Shown in pieces: positions 1 to 6,011 of a stretch of 8,415 nucleotides of DNA. The stretch spans positions 1 to 8,415 of the forward strand of contig JACQQR010000196.1 of assembly GCA_016206875.1 (NCBI GenBank), in the 5' to 3' direction. This DNA is from Candidatus Omnitrophota bacterium (lineage in GTDB: Bacteria; Omnitrophota; Omnitrophia; Omnitrophales; JACROU01). Made by a program: the position numbers and the translations under genes. Every line of letters starts with the position of its first letter. Position 1 is the stretch's first letter. A model generated the notes under the pieces. It did no database searches. It was not told the origin of the DNA and saw only the letters and a program-made list of their open reading frames with translations.

Positions 1-134
1 GCTTTGATAAGACCGGGAGATAACGTCCCCAGTTCGATAGTGGCCGAACTTGACACGTTGACAAAGAGAGATTTCTCGTACGTGTCTTTGTCCTTTAAAT
101 AAGGATTCGTTTCACTTAGGGGCTTGTGACTCAT
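1..134 (-). CDS. 5' part of an unrecognised gene, cut by the window edge
   Basis: The minus strand reads from an ATG at 134-132 without a stop to the left edge, giving 44 codons that begin MSHKPLSETNPYLKDKDTYE and continue through a Ser-rich stretch (VNVSSSATIELG). The composition (NPYLKD, charged then Ser/Thr) looks like real protein rather than noise, and no signal peptide or membrane segment is visible in this part. I do not recognise the family. It is divergent from the riboswitch operon, so the 135-278 region should hold promoters for both directions. There is no good Shine-Dalgarno sequence before the ATG, but a -10-like box lies only a few bases upstream, so it may be translated from a leaderless or nearly leaderless mRNA. 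Confidence is moderate because only the N-terminus is present. Confidence 0.55.
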   Translation of the reverse strand, partial: MSHKPLSETNPYLKDKDTYEKSLFVNVSSSATIELGTLSPGLIK

Positions 135-140
135 GTGGAA

Positions 141-151
141 ATTGTATCATA
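141..151 (-). promoter_or_regulatory. Possible -10 element just before the minus-strand start codon
   Basis: Read on the minus strand this is TATGATACAAT, containing TATGAT and TACAAT, each close to the sigma-70 -10 consensus. It ends only 6 bases before the ATG at 134, so transcription would begin at or next to the start codon. No convincing TTGACA-like -35 box was found at normal spacing. Confidence 0.3.
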
Positions 152-222
152 ATTTAGGGCTGCTTTTGGGTTAAATAGCCACCTTATATTTCGGTCTTTT
201 TAGTGCTGTTTCAAACTTGGTC

Positions 223-250
223 TTTACTTTTTTTGAGGATGGATTAGTAT
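223..250 (+). promoter_or_regulatory. Weak candidate promoter for the riboswitch transcript
   Basis: TTTACT (223-228) and TAGTAT (245-250) are separated by 16 bases and each match 4 of 6 sigma-70 consensus positions. A start near 257 would put the whole aptamer in the leader. It is the best match I found between the divergent gene and the aptamer, but the match is modest and the region is T-rich, so chance is possible. Confidence 0.25.
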
Positions 251-278
251 TCGTTTTGTTTCGTTTGAACCACATCAC

Positions 279-419
279 TTGTCTATGAAACGGAATGCGG
301 TGAGAATCCGCGGCTGCCCCGCAACTGTAATCGGGACGAGCGTTCCAGGAGGCCACTGTCTAAAAAACAGGAAGGCGGAATGCAAGGTTAGAACCGAAAG
401 CCAGGAGACGCATAGACAA
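279..419 (+). promoter_or_regulatory. Cobalamin (B12) riboswitch aptamer
   Basis: All the conserved landmarks of the cobalamin riboswitch are present in order: GGAA and GGTGAGAATCC (292-309), the core CTGCCCCGCAACTGTAA (314-330), CCACTG (353-358), GGAAGGCG (370-377) and the B12 box GCCAGGAGAC (400-409). The ends close with a perfect 9-bp P1 helix, TTGTCTATG (279-287) against CATAGACAA (411-419). In this family adenosylcobalamin or a related cobalamin binds the RNA and lowers expression of downstream genes, usually for B12 synthesis, corrinoid uptake or cobalt transport. The next start codon is only 28 bases after P1 and is on the same strand. An ORF runs open through the aptamer, but that is not meaningful. 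Confidence 0.95.
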
Positions 420-446
420 AGACAACTCCGGGAGGGAGAAGCCTTG
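420..446 (+). promoter_or_regulatory. Riboswitch expression platform and ribosome binding site (likely translational control)
   Basis: Between P1 and the ATG at 447 lies CTCCGGGAGGGAG (426-438), which contains a strong purine-rich Shine-Dalgarno sequence about 8 bases from the start. CTCC (426-429) can pair with GGAG (435-438) and mask it. There is no G+C-rich hairpin followed by a U-tract here, so ribosome-access control fits better than transcription termination. The switching structure itself is inferred, not seen. Confidence 0.55.
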
Positions 447-833
447 ATGCAATTTCTATTCTTATTCTTTCTTGTCAGTCCCCAAGTTATGTCCGGAAGT
501 TTTTTGGCGGTGTCATCCATGCCGCCTACAACGATTCCTATTACTGTTCACATTGATTTTGGCCCCGCTGGTAAACCTTCGATTGAACGTTCCATTCAGA
601 TCAAAAATCGCTCCACGCCTAAGGAGGCGCTTCGTGAAATATTTCCGATTCAGGAAGGCGCCGGTTGCTGTGATCCCAGGGAAGTGAGCACGATTGACGG
701 AGTCGGCATCGAGCCGCTCAAAAATCGCTGGTGGCGTTTTACAATCAACGGATCCAGAAATGTGAGTCCGTATCGCTCCCGCTTGAAGGCCGGCGATCAT
801 ATGAAATGGGTTTACTTTGAAGAAGCCCAGTAA
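447..833 (+). CDS. Secreted DUF4430 / transcobalamin C-terminal-like protein
   Basis: This 128-aa protein is the first gene after the B12 riboswitch. A hydrophobic N-terminus (residues 1-22, MQFLFLFFLV...) looks like a signal peptide or membrane anchor, so the rest should be outside the cytoplasmic membrane. The mature part resembles DUF4430 (PF14478), a domain related to the C-terminal beta domain of transcobalamin and intrinsic factor: WWRFTING (95-102) and LKAGDHMKWVY (113-123) match the typical W...NG and GD-x-W-x-Y signatures, preceded by CCDPREV (74-80). The adjacent cysteines C74-C75 could be redox-active or bind a ligand. The ATG at 447 is chosen for its spacing to the Shine-Dalgarno sequence at 431-438; an in-frame TTG sits immediately before it. 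Domain similarity plus riboswitch control suggest corrinoid binding or handling, which is inference. The 3' end overlaps the next gene by 17 bases. Confidence 0.85.
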   Translation: MQFLFLFFLVSPQVMSGSFLAVSSMPPTTIPITVHIDFGPAGKPSIERSIQIKNRSTPKEALREIFPIQEGAGCCDPREVSTIDGVGIEPLKNRWWRFTINGSRNVSPYRSRLKAGDHMKWVYFEEAQ

Positions 834-1524
834 TCGAAAAACCATAATCGCTCTGGCGCTAGGGCTGCAATTATTCTTCGGGTCTTCTCTTTACGGCTAT
901 GATATTGAAGGCACGGTAGAGATAGAGGCCCCGTATCCGAAGCCCATCCGGATTCAGATTCCGGAACAGTACATAGCTGAATGTGAAACCGGCAGAGTTT
1001 CTCCTCGACTTAAAATTTCCTCTGAAGGAAATGTGGCGAATGCGGTGATTGAATTAAAAGGCGTGCCCGAAGATTCTTTTCGAGGAGTAGAGGCAAAAGA
1101 ATTTACTTTGGATCAAAATCACTGTGAGTTTTTACCCCATGCCTTAATCATTCCAAAAGGAGGTATTCTATCCATTTTAAATTCGGAAAATGTCTTGCAT
1201 AATGTGAGGGTTTTTGATGAAAAATCTCTCATGCTTTTCAATGTGGCAACTCCGGCCGGGTCGGCTCCTCTAAAAAAGCAATTTAACGAGTCGGGACGTT
1301 TTTTGATCCGCTGCGGCCTGCATCATTGGATGCACGCCTTAGTGATTGTTCAAGGGCATCCTTTTTATGCGCTGACAGATGAGTCGGGACATTTTAAAAT
1401 CAGCGGTGTTCCCGACGGAAATTATACATTGACTGTTTGGCATGAGGCATTAGGGGAATTGGCAATTCCGGTGGATTCAAAAAATTCGAACATACGGGCT
1501 GTCTATCCCGTATACAAAAAGTAG
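817..1524 (+). CDS. Secreted cupredoxin-like (plastocyanin/azurin-type) protein with a C-terminal beta domain
   Basis: This 235-aa protein starts at TTG (817). An in-frame TGA at 802-804 and the lack of any other start codon in between make this the only reasonable choice. A signal peptide is clear (charged KKPSNRK, hydrophobic core about 10-25). Residues about 96-178 look like a cupredoxin: HCEFLPH (102-108), LHNV with H128, then C166-x2-H169-x2-M172 in CGLHHWM, giving a candidate type-1 copper set H128/C166/H169/M172. The following stretch (181-210, ending in YTLTVWHE) looks like a carboxypeptidase-regulatory-type beta sandwich, as in proteins often annotated as methylamine utilization or plastocyanin-like. 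In FtrABCD iron uptake the FtrB protein is a cupredoxin, so a redox role beside the FTR1 permease is plausible. The start overlaps the preceding gene by 17 bases and has little Shine-Dalgarno sequence, suggesting translational coupling. Confidence 0.85.
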   Translation: MKKPSNRKTIIALALGLQLFFGSSLYGYDIEGTVEIEAPYPKPIRIQIPEQYIAECETGRVSPRLKISSEGNVANAVIELKGVPEDSFRGVEAKEFTLDQNHCEFLPHALIIPKGGILSILNSENVLHNVRVFDEKSLMLFNVATPAGSAPLKKQFNESGRFLIRCGLHHWMHALVIVQGHPFYALTDESGHFKISGVPDGNYTLTVWHEALGELAIPVDSKNSNIRAVYPVYKK

Positions 1525-1553
1525 TGAATGCATCAACTGTCAAGGAGGAATCT

Positions 1554-1622
1554 ATGTTTCATTTTTCGTCCGTTTTCTACTTCTGCGGCCTCTTGCCGGT
1601 GAGCAAGGTGCGCGATGAATAG
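1554..1622 (+). CDS. Possible 22-aa leader peptide coupled to the next gene
   Basis: An almost perfect Shine-Dalgarno sequence, AAGGAGGA (1542-1549), stands at ideal distance from an ATG at 1554 that opens a 22-codon frame starting MFHFSSVFYFCGLLP and ending at TAG (1620-1622). The end overlaps the start of the 179-aa gene as ATGAATAG, a typical translational-coupling junction. The peptide is hydrophobic and aromatic with one Cys, but too short for a domain assignment. It could be a true leader peptide, a device that brings ribosomes to the next start, or a remnant of the neighbour's original N-terminus after a frameshift. The ribosome binding site is stronger than those seen before most genes in this window, which argues that something is translated from it. 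Confidence 0.45.
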   Translation: MFHFSSVFYFCGLLPVSKVRDE

Positions 1623-2154
1623 CGCGATTGAAAAATCACCGGATGGAAGCCAAAGCACGTATAGCGAATGTCCGTTGGAAGAGGCAAGGCTTTTTGAACT
1701 GTTCCAGGAGCTTTTCCTGAAACATTGGCGGCAAATTGTTTTCGGCCCTTGCATTAGCGGCGCTGTTTTTGAAATCCGGCTTTCTTCGCCGCCCAAAGCG
1801 GTGACCTATTCGGACGGGTATTTAACCGTCGATACGGGGCCTTGGCATTTCCATCTGTGCCTGGGGTATTCCAAAGTATCCGCCCGAATATCCGAAGAAC
1901 TGGCCCAACAAAGGCGGGTTGCGCGTGCCGCCTTTTTCGAAAGCACTAATAAAAGCTGCGTTCCAAAATCGTATGGTTTCCGGATGTGGAATGGCGCAGG
2001 AGAACAGATGATCACTCTCTTTTTTCCGAATCCTTATTTGACCGAAGAAATGAAAATCAAAAAGCCCGATTGGACGCGGCTTGAGTTATGGAAGGGCATG
2101 AAAGCCAAGTATTCCGTGTATCACCCGCCCGCTTGTCTGCCAAATGAAAAATAA
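1615..2154 (+). CDS. Unrecognised 179-aa cytoplasmic protein with a WHFHLC motif
   Basis: The start at ATG 1615 is fixed by an in-frame TGA at 1600-1602; AAGGTG (1605-1610) gives a modest ribosome binding site. There is no signal peptide or membrane helix. The sequence looks like a conserved globular protein: GPWHFHLC (75-82, with H78, H80 and C82), a basic helix QQRRVARAAFF (99-109) and a C-terminal region rich in W, P and charged residues (MWNGAGEQMITLFFPNPY, then KPDWTRLELW). I cannot name a function. It may belong to a DUF-type family seen in various bacteria, but I would not rely on that. The His-x-His-x-Cys cluster could bind a metal (inference). Its place between the B12-riboswitch genes and the FTR1 permease suggests a role in metal or corrinoid handling. 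Confidence 0.75.
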   Translation: MNSAIEKSPDGSQSTYSECPLEEARLFELFQELFLKHWRQIVFGPCISGAVFEIRLSSPPKAVTYSDGYLTVDTGPWHFHLCLGYSKVSARISEELAQQRRVARAAFFESTNKSCVPKSYGFRMWNGAGEQMITLFFPNPYLTEEMKIKKPDWTRLELWKGMKAKYSVYHPPACLPNEK

Positions 2155-2232
2155 AGATTACTGAACACGCGGTCCCTCCCCCTTGCAGTTACAATTCCCC
2201 GAGTGACCCCCGTCACAGACGTTCCCTGTAAT

Positions 2233-2247
2233 TCAGATAAAATCTGA
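2233..2247. promoter_or_regulatory. Perfect inverted repeat, possible operator
   Basis: TCAGATAAAATCTGA is a perfect 6-3-6 inverted repeat overlapping the -10-like GATAAAAT. Its A+T-rich centre and position upstream of a metal permease would suit a dimeric regulator. It does not match the classical Fur box closely. Chance occurrence cannot be excluded. Confidence 0.3.
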
Positions 2248-2293
2248 TTAAGACTTGTTCTTACCTATAGAATCTGCGTTCGAGAGGCACGCC

Positions 2294-2308
2294 CAGAAAG
2301 GATTTCTG
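2294..2308 (+). promoter_or_regulatory. Ribosome binding site of the FTR1 gene inside a perfect hairpin
   Basis: CAGAAAGGATTTCTG forms a perfect 6-bp stem with a GGA loop, ending two bases before the ATG at 2311. The Shine-Dalgarno sequence AAAGGA (2297-2302) lies half in the stem and half in the loop, so folding would limit ribosome access. Confidence 0.4.
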
Positions 2309-2310
2309 AA

Positions 2311-3594
2311 ATGTTTGAATCATTTGTGATTATGCTGCGAGAGGGAATAGAGGCCGCTTTGGTGATCGGGATCATGATGGTGGTGCTCAAACGCGCCGCT
2401 CGCCGGGATTTGGAGCATTGCGTGTTTTGGGGCATAGGCCTTGCCGCTATGGCGAGCATTGGGGCGGCATTTGCGTTGAGTCGGCTTCCGCTCAATGAGG
2501 AAGCCTATGAGGGAGCGCTGTATTTTATTTCCGCAATTTTTGTTCTCTCTATGATGTTGTGGATGCGTACAAAAGCAAAAACGTTGCAGGCTCAGATTGA
2601 AAAAAAAGTAATGGATACGGTTGGGTCGGTAGCCCGCACAAATTCAAAAGAGGCCTGGGGGCTTGGGGCCTTTGCCTTTTTGATGGTGTTTCGCGAAGGG
2701 GGCGAGGCCGTAATGTTTTTGAGCGCAGTGAATTTGAATACGGATGCCGTGCTCAGTTTTATGGGGAGTTTGGCCGGTTTGATATTGGCTGTTATTTTTT
2801 GTGTTCTCTTTATTCAAGGAAGCTTGCATGTGAACCTGCGCCGGTTTTTTACGGTCACGGAATGGCTGTTAGGCATTTTTGTGATTCAACTCTTCGTGAA
2901 CGGATATCATGAATTTTCAGAAGCCGGAATTCTTCCTGCCACGCAAGCGAGCATGGCTTTTGTAGGTCCCGTTGTGCGCAATAATTCTCTTTTCGTTCTA
3001 GCCCTGCTTGCCTTGCCGCTTTTTATCTGGATGACACGCAGTTCCGGTATCCGTCAATCTGGCGGAGAAATCGGGGGAGCCGATGCCAGGCTCTTTGCGG
3101 CAAAAGCGAGACGTGAGCGAAATTATAGATACGGCGCGGTGTTCTGCGCTCTCAGTGTCCTTTTTTTTGTGGGCATTGTTTACGCGAGGGAACTGACGCC
3201 CAAAACGTTATCACCTCCTGAGCCCGTGACGCGGGAAGGCAGTTCCATTGTAATTCCGGTGGCTCAAATTGCGGATGGTACGCTGCATCGTATGGGTTAT
3301 TCCGTCGGAGACCGGCTTGTGCGTTTTCTCGCAATGAAAACCGGAGACGGTACATATAGGACAGGGCTTGACGCATGCCAAATTTGCGGCTCGTTTGGAT
3401 ATAATCAGGAAGGCAAGAATCTTATTTGCCTGAATTGTTCCGCTGAAATTGACCCTTCAACTCTCGGACAACCGGGAGGCTGCAATCCTTTACCCTTAGC
3501 AAGTACGGTAACGAATGGGCAGCTTGTGATTCAGCTTAAGTTATTGGAAGGTGAGGCCTTCCGGTTCCACGCCCAATCAAATAAGGAAAAATAA
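2311..3594 (+). CDS. FTR1-family metal permease fused to an FtrD-like (DUF2318) domain
   Basis: This 427-aa membrane protein has two parts. Residues 1-245 form an FTR1 permease with about seven hydrophobic helices and both diagnostic REXXE motifs intact, REGIE (10-14) and REGGE (128-132), the iron-binding motifs of Ftr1p/EfeU. Residues 275-292 form a further helix. The final 130 residues resemble FtrD-like DUF2318 (PF10080): DGTLHRMGY (322-330), C356-x2-C359, C373-x2-C376 and C391 in GQPGGCNPLPL. These cysteines may hold a cluster or heme-free redox centre. The family usually works with a periplasmic P19/Tpd protein, a cupredoxin and this kind of Fe-S protein. EfeU-type FTR1 proteins are shorter because they lack the extra domain. 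The ATG is preceded by AAAGGA. Substrate by family is iron; cobalt is a hypothesis raised by the upstream riboswitch. Confidence 0.93.
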   Translation: MFESFVIMLREGIEAALVIGIMMVVLKRAARRDLEHCVFWGIGLAAMASIGAAFALSRLPLNEEAYEGALYFISAIFVLSMMLWMRTKAKTLQAQIEKKVMDTVGSVARTNSKEAWGLGAFAFLMVFREGGEAVMFLSAVNLNTDAVLSFMGSLAGLILAVIFCVLFIQGSLHVNLRRFFTVTEWLLGIFVIQLFVNGYHEFSEAGILPATQASMAFVGPVVRNNSLFVLALLALPLFIWMTRSSGIRQSGGEIGGADARLFAAKARRERNYRYGAVFCALSVLFFVGIVYARELTPKTLSPPEPVTREGSSIVIPVAQIADGTLHRMGYSVGDRLVRFLAMKTGDGTYRTGLDACQICGSFGYNQEGKNLICLNCSAEIDPSTLGQPGGCNPLPLASTVTNGQLVIQLKLLEGEAFRFHAQSNKEK

Positions 3595-3597
3595 GAA

Positions 3598-4884
3598 ATG
3601 TTTTGGAGAATATTATTTGATTCCGTTGTGCGCAGAAAAAAACGCAAAACACTTGCCGTGCTGGCCGTATGGCTTGGAATCAGCCTGATTGTGGGGCTGG
3701 GAGTGTTGTGTCTGGACACCGGAGATAAGATGAATCTTGAGCTCCGCTCGTTTGGCGCAAACATCAAGGTGCGTTCCATTTCTTCCTCGATTCCGGTCAC
3801 CGTGGCAGGATATGAACTCGATTCCTTCAAGGACGCAAATGTTCTCAGCGAAAATGATTTTCCGAAGTTAAAAGAAATTTTTTGGCGCAATAATATTACG
3901 GGAATTGTCCCCCGCCTTTGGGTTGAAGGTACAATGAAAGGTACAATCGACGGAAAAAAAATTCCGGTTCTCGGCCTCTGGTTGAGCCGAAAAATTCCCG
4001 TAGGCCAAGGAGAAGAATGCGCTACGGGCGCTTCCCACGTGTACAAGCATTGGAAACTCGAAGGCCGCTGGCCCAAAGAAGATGAAGCCGCCTGCCTGGC
4101 CGGGAGTGAATTAGCCGAGAATTATAAAATCGAAATAGGAGACCGGCTTGAAATAAGCGCCTCAAAAAATTCTATGCTTTTTACAGTATCGGGCATTATT
4201 TCTTCAGGCGGCCGGGAGGATTCGGCTGTGCTTGCTTCATTGCGCCTTGTCCAAGGTTTGGCCGGCCTTGAAGGCAAAGTTTCAGAGGCCGATATCAGCG
4301 CACTCACAACGCCGGAGAATCAGTTAGCGGAAAAATACCGGGTCGAACCCAAATCGTTAACTCCGGCTGAATATGAAAGATGGTACTGCACGCCTTATCC
4401 TGAAAATATTGCCCGGGAAATTCAAGAAACAATTCCGAATTCAACCGCACGCGTTATTCGAAGGATTTCCGAAACCCAAGGAACGGTGTTGACGCGCATT
4501 CAGGGATTAGTGTTTTTTCTGGGGCTCATTACGTTTGTTTCCTGCTCGCTTAGCCTGATCGGAATTCTTGCATCTATAGTTTCGGACAGACGATCTGAGA
4601 TTGCGCTTTTTCAAGCCATCGGAGCCGGGCGGGCGCACATAGGCGCGCTTTTTTTTACCGAGATTGCTTTTCTTGGAATTTTAGGCGGAATTTTGGGAGG
4701 TCTAACGGGCTCTTGGATAGGTAGACAACTGATACAAGCCATTTTTTCAAGCGAAGCGTCTCCGCATTTCGCGCTTATTTTATTATCTCCGCTTTTAGGG
4801 CTTATGGTGGCATGGCTGGGGAGCTTGTGGCCGGTCCGGAGGGCGCTCAATCAAGATACGGCCCGGGCACTGCACGAAAGTTGA
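3598..4884 (+). CDS. ABC transporter permease, FtsX/MacB (LolC/E) type, first subunit
   Basis: This 428-aa protein has the fold order of the FtsX/MacB permease family: an N-terminal helix (about 17-38), a large extracytoplasmic domain (about 40-295), then three helices near 304-328, 347-375 and 389-414. The cytoplasmic loop RRSEIALFQAIGAGRAHIGA between the second and third helices is the typical ATPase-contacting segment. It begins 3 bases after the FTR1 stop with AAGGA 10 bases ahead, so the two are certainly in one transcript. Paired permeases of this type with one ATPase accompany the FTR1 gene in Campylobacter-type P19 loci, where they are required for or assist iron uptake under low iron. 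Such ABC units usually act mechanically on periplasmic partners rather than translocating a solute. The exact substrate here is unknown. Confidence 0.9.
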   Translation: MFWRILFDSVVRRKKRKTLAVLAVWLGISLIVGLGVLCLDTGDKMNLELRSFGANIKVRSISSSIPVTVAGYELDSFKDANVLSENDFPKLKEIFWRNNITGIVPRLWVEGTMKGTIDGKKIPVLGLWLSRKIPVGQGEECATGASHVYKHWKLEGRWPKEDEAACLAGSELAENYKIEIGDRLEISASKNSMLFTVSGIISSGGREDSAVLASLRLVQGLAGLEGKVSEADISALTTPENQLAEKYRVEPKSLTPAEYERWYCTPYPENIAREIQETIPNSTARVIRRISETQGTVLTRIQGLVFFLGLITFVSCSLSLIGILASIVSDRRSEIALFQAIGAGRAHIGALFFTEIAFLGILGGILGGLTGSWIGRQLIQAIFSSEASPHFALILLSPLLGLMVAWLGSLWPVRRALNQDTARALHES

Positions 4885-4895
4885 GGAAATCCTCA
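4882..4895 (+). promoter_or_regulatory. Ribosome binding site of the second permease within an inverted repeat
   Basis: TGAGGAAATCCTCA joins the stop codon of the first permease (TGA, 4882-4884) to the A of the next ATG (4895) in a perfect inverted repeat (5-bp stem, 4-base loop). The GAGGA Shine-Dalgarno sequence is in the 5' arm. Ribosomes finishing the first permease would melt it, giving coupled, roughly equal synthesis of the two subunits. Confidence 0.45.
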
Positions 4896-6010
4896 TGATA
4901 CTCAAAATGGCGCAAAAATCTTTATTTGCAAATGCCCGGAATACATTGTGGATTTTGGCTGCTTTGAGCGTCAGTGCTTCACTGATAGCGATGTTTGCAA
5001 CCGTTTCTTTTGATCTTGAAAAAAAAATGACGACGGCTTTGCGAAAATCCGGCCCGAATGCGGCGGCTTTTTTCCATCTCCAAGGCGCCGGGAGGGAAGC
5101 ACAATCCGGCGATTGGAGAACATTCCGGAAAATTATCCGACAAAGAGGCATTCCGGCCGCCTGGTTGTCTTTTGAAATTGTAACCGTTCAAGGGAAACCG
5201 GTCATTTTGGCTCTTGCCGACTCAAAGGAACTCGCTCGACTGACGCCTTCCTGGTTCGTGATGGGGAGCCGGCCAAAAGAAGAGGGAGAATGCATGGTGG
5301 GAAAGCGCGTTGCCGATTTATGGAAATTAAGATTGGGCGAACATCTTCTCATGCAATCGCTAAGAGCAGGAGGCAGCGTAAAAAAAATGAATTGCAGGAT
5401 TACGGGCTTCGTTCTTTCCGGAGATGAAAATGAAGATAGAATTTTCGTTTCTCATGCGCCGTTAGAATTCAGAGATTTTCGCTTGCATTCCGCACTTCTT
5501 TCTATTCCACAAGGCGAAGAAGGCATACAAAAAATGAATCAAGGGCTTCACGAATCCGGTATCTCTATAGAAATTAAAGCGCTTCGTGAAATTGTGTACG
5601 GAGAACGCGCTACGCTGAAAAAAATCGTATTACTTTCCGGGACGGCGTCGCTTACGGTTTTCATCTTAACCGTGCTCGGTGTTTCTTCCGCGTTGCTTTC
5701 CCGAATTTTGGAGAGAAAAAAAGAATTGGCATTACTGCAGGCCGTAGGGGCTACGGGACGCTCTCTCGGCGGATTTTTATTGCTTGAAGCTCTTTTGATA
5801 GCCGTAACGGCTTCGGTGATTGGTTGTGCAGTTGGAACCTTGCTGTCTGAATGGCTGGCCCGGAAAATTTTTTACGTCTCGGTTACGCCGCAATGGATTA
5901 CGCTGCCCATTACATTTGTGATTACTTTAATAGTGTCTGTGATTGCCGCAGGTTTAGGTGTGATGCGGGCTTTATCGCTGGAACCGGCAATTGCTTTACG
6001 GGGAGAATAG
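4895..6010 (+). CDS. ABC transporter permease, FtsX/MacB type, second subunit
   Basis: This 371-aa protein is a shorter paralogue-like partner of the preceding permease: an N-terminal helix (about 14-36), an extracytoplasmic domain (about 38-240) and three C-terminal helices near 244-268, 290-315 and 334-357. ERKKELALLQAVGATGRSLG after the second helix is the FtsX-type coupling loop, and the C-terminus (LSLEPAIALRGE) matches the usual P-x2-ALR ending of LolC/MacB-like subunits. The start lies 10 bases after the previous stop. The two permeases differ enough to suggest a heterodimer, as in LolC/LolE or the paired subunits of P19 loci. The extracytoplasmic domain is about 50 residues shorter than its partner's. 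The stop is one base before the ATPase start, so the three genes are co-transcribed. Confidence 0.9.
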   Translation: MILKMAQKSLFANARNTLWILAALSVSASLIAMFATVSFDLEKKMTTALRKSGPNAAAFFHLQGAGREAQSGDWRTFRKIIRQRGIPAAWLSFEIVTVQGKPVILALADSKELARLTPSWFVMGSRPKEEGECMVGKRVADLWKLRLGEHLLMQSLRAGGSVKKMNCRITGFVLSGDENEDRIFVSHAPLEFRDFRLHSALLSIPQGEEGIQKMNQGLHESGISIEIKALREIVYGERATLKKIVLLSGTASLTVFILTVLGVSSALLSRILERKKELALLQAVGATGRSLGGFLLLEALLIAVTASVIGCAVGTLLSEWLARKIFYVSVTPQWITLPITFVITLIVSVIAAGLGVMRALSLEPAIALRGE

Positions 6011-6011
6011 C

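Larger units (their letters stand above)
2155..2310 (+). other. 156-bp intergenic gap before the FTR1 gene, with short inverted repeats
   Basis: This is the only sizeable gap within the plus-strand gene run. No ORF or terminator with a U-tract is visible. It holds a 5-bp inverted repeat GTGACCCCCGTCAC (2203-2216), a 6-bp one at 2233-2247 and a third around the ribosome binding site at 2294-2308. Weak -10-like boxes occur at 2236-2243 (GATAAAAT) and 2266-2272 (TATAGAA), but no -35 box at proper spacing was convincing. A second promoter for the transport genes is therefore possible but not shown. Confidence 0.4.

Noticed and set aside
52..92. Inverted repeats GACACG/CGTGTC and GACAAAGA/TCTTTGTC inside the partial minus-strand gene
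   Set aside because: The two pairs cannot form nested stems together, they lie within coding sequence, and there is no promoter or terminator context.
279..446. Open frame upstream of the DUF4430 start that would extend its N-terminus
   Set aside because: This stretch is the riboswitch aptamer; the signal peptide and Shine-Dalgarno sequence place the start at 447.
513..845. Minus-strand ORF of 110 aa opposite the DUF4430 gene
   Set aside because: It is the antisense shadow of a clearly recognisable coding region and has no domain-like sequence.
2233..2247. Fur box
   Set aside because: The palindrome does not resemble the GATAATGATAATCATTATC consensus well enough to name Fur.
3531..4076. 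Minus-strand ORF of 181 aa across the FTR1/permease junction
   Set aside because: It crosses two real genes on the other strand and its translation has no recognisable pattern.
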